Positions 60,131 through 64,000 of a stretch of 64,000 nt of DNA are shown here, in pieces (within the stretch, counting starts at the first letter, position 1; every line of letters starts with the position of its first letter). Source of the DNA: Trematomus loennbergii (taxonomy: Eukaryota; Chordata; Actinopteri; Perciformes; Nototheniidae); NCBI GenBank assembly GCA_012861695.1, contig JAAOOA010000002.1, positions 17,770,303 to 17,834,302 of the forward strand. The letters are read 5' to 3'. Under the pieces are notes generated by a model. It was given only the letters and a program-made list of their open reading frames with translations. It was not told the DNA's origin and made no database searches. Position numbers and translations under genes: made by a program.

Positions 60131-61440
60131 ACTGTCAGAATTCACCTGTCACAACTGATTTTCTGGCACAGACGTGAAAAATGAGGGACGGTGTTGGAAG
60201 CAGTTGAAGAAACTCCCCCTGTTCACTGTGGTGGAAATAAGAACAGAAACAGATGGAAGGGACATTAAGGATATCAAATGTATTGAATATACTTGCTTGT
60301 ATTTGATTATACCGCCATGTTAAAAGCTCAAAATGTTGAAAACAAATCCTGAATGCTAAATCTGTTGTCATGCCAGCACATGCTTTATTATAATCACACA
60401 TTAGCCTATCACCATATCATGCAGGTTAGTATGTGCATCATTGCATTGCATTATGTTCATATAAGGAGCTCATGTTTATCACAGACTTCATCTCTAGGCT
60501 CCATCACACCCAAGAGCACGTCTTTATGTTAACGCAAATGATCTGTGCTTGATTTATCCAGCATTATGCCGTTTATTCTTCTTTCACTATCATCGGAAAG
60601 GTCAAGCTGCTAAATTACGTCTCTTGCGATATTTGTCATTCGCACGTTTTTGTATCGTCCTCATCACGTTTACGCGCTCTCAATTAAGTCACAGCGCAGT
60701 GTGGAATCAGTCATTCCTCCAACTATCTTTCACATTACAGTTCACGTTGCACAATGCCGGCTAAATGACAAGAAAGCCAAAGCGAAACAGAGATCTGCGG
60801 CGCACTATCAGTCGAAGTCGTTGTAGTGTTGGCCCCCGGTCCTCCCCATCCATCAGAGGTGGGGTAAAGATGAGAGAGTGAGACGGGGCCTGGGAGTGGC
60901 AGTCGGGTGCTTGCATTGCACCCCATTACTTCAGATGGATAGCAGAGGGGTGCTCCACATTAAACACTGTTCCCTCAGTCGGAACCTTTAATTATAACTC
61001 CTCAGTATCACTTACAGCAGCCCAGCACAGATGTTAAAAACCTTTTGCGGCTTGGTTACCCCACCTTACTTAATCTCAAGAAGGGGGGACGATACAGATG
61101 GCATATCAAGAGTCTGAGGATATGCTTGATCTCTGACAACAGAAGTGGTTTTCCTGTTAGGGAGGGGTGAAGGTCTTGTGTATGTGTGTGGTAAGAAATA
61201 TTTTGGCATATTTTGCAGTGACTCAGAAGTTGCAAAGTTGCCATAAAAACTGGTGATGGGTAAAATGCACCAGAGCTCATACTGTCACTAAAGCGGCGCA
61301 ACCAATTCAGCAGGGAGCAAGACTTGTGCTCTTATGCAGGGAGGCAGCGCTGTAAATCAGGATGCCTATGAGCGGCTTTGTTTACATATGATACTCTTTA
61401 CTCTAGTCTGAAGGGTTCAGTAGCCCTTACATCACCTGGC
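60131..61440. other. Candidate CNE array
   Basis: Mostly balanced sequence from 60480 to 61440 with CTCTCAATTAAGTCACAGC and CCTTTAATTATAACTCC, several CpGs near 60640-60700 and 60790-60850. Frames up to 88 codons on both strands have no domain. Confidence 0.4.
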
Positions 61441-61536
61441 CTATATCTATGGCTCATAAAGCTAAAGAAGGAACATCATGGTGGGGCTTGGTGCTTCAAC
61501 AGTGTGTGCGTCGTGGCATCATTGTCGGTGCCAGAG

Positions 61537-61700
61537 TAGTAGGGCTACAACTAAAGATTAGTTCTACATTAGTCGATTAATTGTTTGGTGTACCAACATT
61601 TTCTGCCTTTTTATTTCAGCCGTATTATAAAGATAGTTGGTGAAATGTTTTCTTTCTAATAACCCATGATTCGACTAATCATTGCAGCTCTAGTATTCAT
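61537..61700 (+). mobile_element. MITE-like family B, copy 4 (short, ends preserved)
   Basis: The left end TAGGGCTACAACTAAAGATT and right end GACTAATCATTGCAGCTCTA are imperfect inverted repeats of each other, so both termini are visible. The interior is deleted to about 120 bp. This is the clearest evidence that family B is a terminal-inverted-repeat element. Confidence 0.65.
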
Positions 61701-62529
61701 TAAATCATCAAATATGTTGAAATATATCCCAGCAAGCAAACAAGCAAACAGTTATTGTGTAGCTACAAACAGACTCAAAGGTGATTCCTAGTGTTCATTA
61801 AAGAAAGTTTTGTGCATTAATTAAAGTTTTTGTTCCTTTTTTAAGAATAGATTTTACCCTGAAGAGAAAATGTACCTCTTAACATTTTATTTAAGGGGTT
61901 AATATACAGGATTCCTTTTTTATTGAGCTTTGGTTTGTGCTGTTGCACACCAACAGTCATTAAAAAAAAAGATTCTACAAAAACTCTTCTCACAGTCACC
62001 TGCATTAAACCAAGCAGGTAAACTCATGGGCAGAGAGCAGCAGCACATCGTACCTTTGCACTTCGATCACTGTGTTTGAATTACATTATAGCACAACGGC
62101 ACTACTGTATCTCAATGGGTAACCATTTAAAGGTTCTTACTGCGGTGCAATTTAAAGCAGTGCCTTGGCAAATTACCACTCTCAGCTGTGATAATACACA
62201 ACAGAAAAATACAAGTCAGGCTTTGTTTGTTGCTGTTACCTTTCCATCCGCTCATCAAGAGATCGCTGCACGCCTGCCTCCTGCATTTACGATACCTACT
62301 CATTTCAAAATGCAATCAATTGCATCTGTGTAATCTTGTAAAACATTACTTATTGCTGTCACCTTCAAGTTTGCAATCACAAAAACTTTGCAGTGTATTT
62401 CCCCTCGTTTCACACACCCAAATCAAAACACTTTTAAAGGTTTGACTTAATTGCACATCCATATTTAACTGTATTTACACTACCAATGTGGAGTTATATT
62501 GGACCGGTATCAAGGTCATAAAGCTTGGT
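61701..62529. other. Spacer
   Basis: A+T-rich with a small AGCAAGCAAACAAGCAAACA patch near 61733. Overlapping frames at 62076-62445 have no domain. Confidence 0.4.
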
Positions 62530-63399
62530 TATTAACTTAGACTTCCAGACGTGTTGCTCACGATTCTCTCATCCAGCTGATTTTATTGCACAGGATCTAA
62601 TTAATTGACCTCTCTTATGCTCTTTTCTTGTCACGGGTCGTATGTAAAACACCGTCTGTGGAGGTGATTTTATATGGGCCAGAGGGTATTTGTGTCAACG
62701 TCGAGTCAGGCCTGGATACAAGGTGCCACACTCTAAAGGTTTGGTAAGTGTGATATCCTGACATGGAATCCATTTCCCTGAATCTATAAGCTTTGCCTGA
62801 GTGACTATGTATTGTGTGAACAGATAACTCCCTCACTCTCTCTCCTCTATACAAACATTCATTGCTGATGGTGCATGCATGCTACCTGAGCAAACACACC
62901 AACAATGTGTTACAACAACCACATTTCAGTTTTGCCACGTTGGCGCTGTGATGCAGATGAACTGTCAAAAATGTTGCACAATTTATTCTTTTTACGTTAA
63001 AGAATTGCGTTATCACTCATGGAAACCCCATAGGGCCTTTTGTGTTAAGCTGCTAGAGATTTCTGGTCTGACTTTTGCTTTTCGACATAGCAAAATGCAT
63101 TATACTAATATATAAAATGATAAGAAAGCCATGTTGGTTATCAAACAAGGCAGGTGAGGAGACGCACATTACGCTACATCAACAGTAGACCAATGCAAAT
63201 GACGAAAAGCGCAAAAAAAGGCATGTCTTGTTGGAGTAATTGCTTTACCATAATCCTAACCATGTCTTCGTATCAAGAATGTTATAATGGGGTTTTCCAA
63301 TGCAACTGATTAGTTACTTCTTAAGGATAGGCTAGCAACATCTGTAGATATTCTGCAAGACTCCTTAAGAATAAGCATTCTTTAGCTTAATAATATAAC
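62530..63399. other. Mixed sequence, weak CNE texture
   Basis: Balanced at about 62530-62870 (GATCTAATTAATTGACC). A perfect octamer ATGCAAAT lies at 63193-63200. No gene. Confidence 0.3.
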
Positions 63400-63860
63400 A
63401 TATTTACAGCGTGTGTCAGCATTGGGTCACGTTTAAACTTTTTACTTAAAAGTATTACACAGCCATGTTAAAATGGCTTCATTTCAAGAAAAAGTGTACA
63501 AGTATTAATAGCAAATTCTACTCAAATTATCAAAGGTTAACATTTAGCAAAGCGGAGCATTCAGTTACTCAGTTATAATATATGTGTTAATGAACTATTG
63601 ATGCTCGTACTGCATTATTAGCATGTAGCGCTTTGAAGTTGAGTAGTTACTCTTCAATACCAGTAGTATATTTGATAAACCATGTTTTTCATTTAAAATC
63701 CTACTATGCAAGGTAACGTGTGAGTATAGCTGAGAAAAGGCAGTAACGGTTAAATACTTGCATATTAAACGAAGTTGAGTAGAAGTATAAAGCAGCATAA
63801 CATTGAAATACCAAGGTAAAGTAAAAATAACTCGGGAGTACCTACGCTTAGTACTCTCTG
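63400..63860 (+). repeat. Dispersed repeat family A, copy 3
   Basis: The copy contains TTTTACTTAAAAGTATTACA and later GGTAACGTGTGAGTATAGC. GAGTAGAAGTATAAAGCAGC leads into AAATACCAAGGTAAAGTAAA, and GGAGTACC with CTTAGTACTC follows. The order matches the family and is in the same orientation as copies 1 and 2. The minus-strand frame here is a shadow. Confidence 0.65.
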
Positions 63861-64000
63861 TCACCTGGTTGATATTTATCAAATAAATACCTAATCTAGA
63901 AGATGAAAAACCCCATGCAGATATTGACTGATGAATTTGTGTTGTGCCACTGGTAATACACTATAGAGGTGACTCCGCTGCACAGCACTAGAATAGAAAA
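63861..64000. other. Terminal sequence, nothing recognised
   Basis: The window ends in mixed sequence without a feature. Confidence 0.4.

Overview
This window looks like a piece of an animal nuclear chromosome, most probably from a teleost fish. Very long (CA)n/(GT)n microsatellites sit in an A+T-rich, intron-like background. There are dispersed short repeats of kinds I recall from many fish genomes, and nothing resembles an operon, a long ORF or ribosome-binding sites. The longest reading frame that is not a microsatellite is under 190 codons, and no frame shows a protein domain I can recognise. The repeat recognition is from memory; no database search was possible.

The window reads as a gene desert (or very large intron) alternating between two textures. 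A+T-rich, drifting filler contains the repeats. Between it lie many 200-1500 bp blocks of balanced composition, rich in homeodomain-type TAATTA cores, POU octamers (ATGCAAAT/ATTTGCAT), E-boxes and nuclear-receptor half-sites, and nearly free of simple repeats. This is how developmental conserved non-coding elements (CNEs) look around transcription-factor genes. The densest stretches are about 20.57-21.99 kb, 35.83-38.44 kb, 39.90-41.46 kb, 43.0-45.9 kb, 49.4-50.5 kb, 53.2-56.9 kb and 59.4-61.4 kb. Conservation is inferred from texture, not measured, and the target gene cannot be named.

Dispersed repeats include three same-orientation copies of one family (about 5.64, 26.30 and 63.40 kb), four copies of a MITE-like family with CAGCT...CTAATC ends (34.76, 46.02, 57.26 and 61.54 kb), a longer MITE-like insertion (16.72 kb), a LINE-tail-like fragment (9.76 kb) and a 'GGGTC' repeat fragment (6.17 kb). 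Microsatellites are concentrated at 2.1-3.8 kb, including a perfect (TG)99.

The one place with promoter-and-exon architecture is 26.87-27.52 kb on the plus strand: tandem GC boxes, a CCAAT box and a CpG cluster, then a splice donor, a 470-bp intron and an 85-bp exon with a good acceptor, an ATG after in-frame stops and a strong GTATGT donor. Weaker plus-strand exon candidates follow at 29.1, 29.5 and 31.2 kb, and isolated minus-strand candidates lie at 14.7 and 35.4 kb. They could be a lncRNA or the 5' end of a small gene; reading phases do not join cleanly, so no protein is proposed. No tRNA, rRNA, known microRNA, CRISPR array or prokaryotic feature was found.
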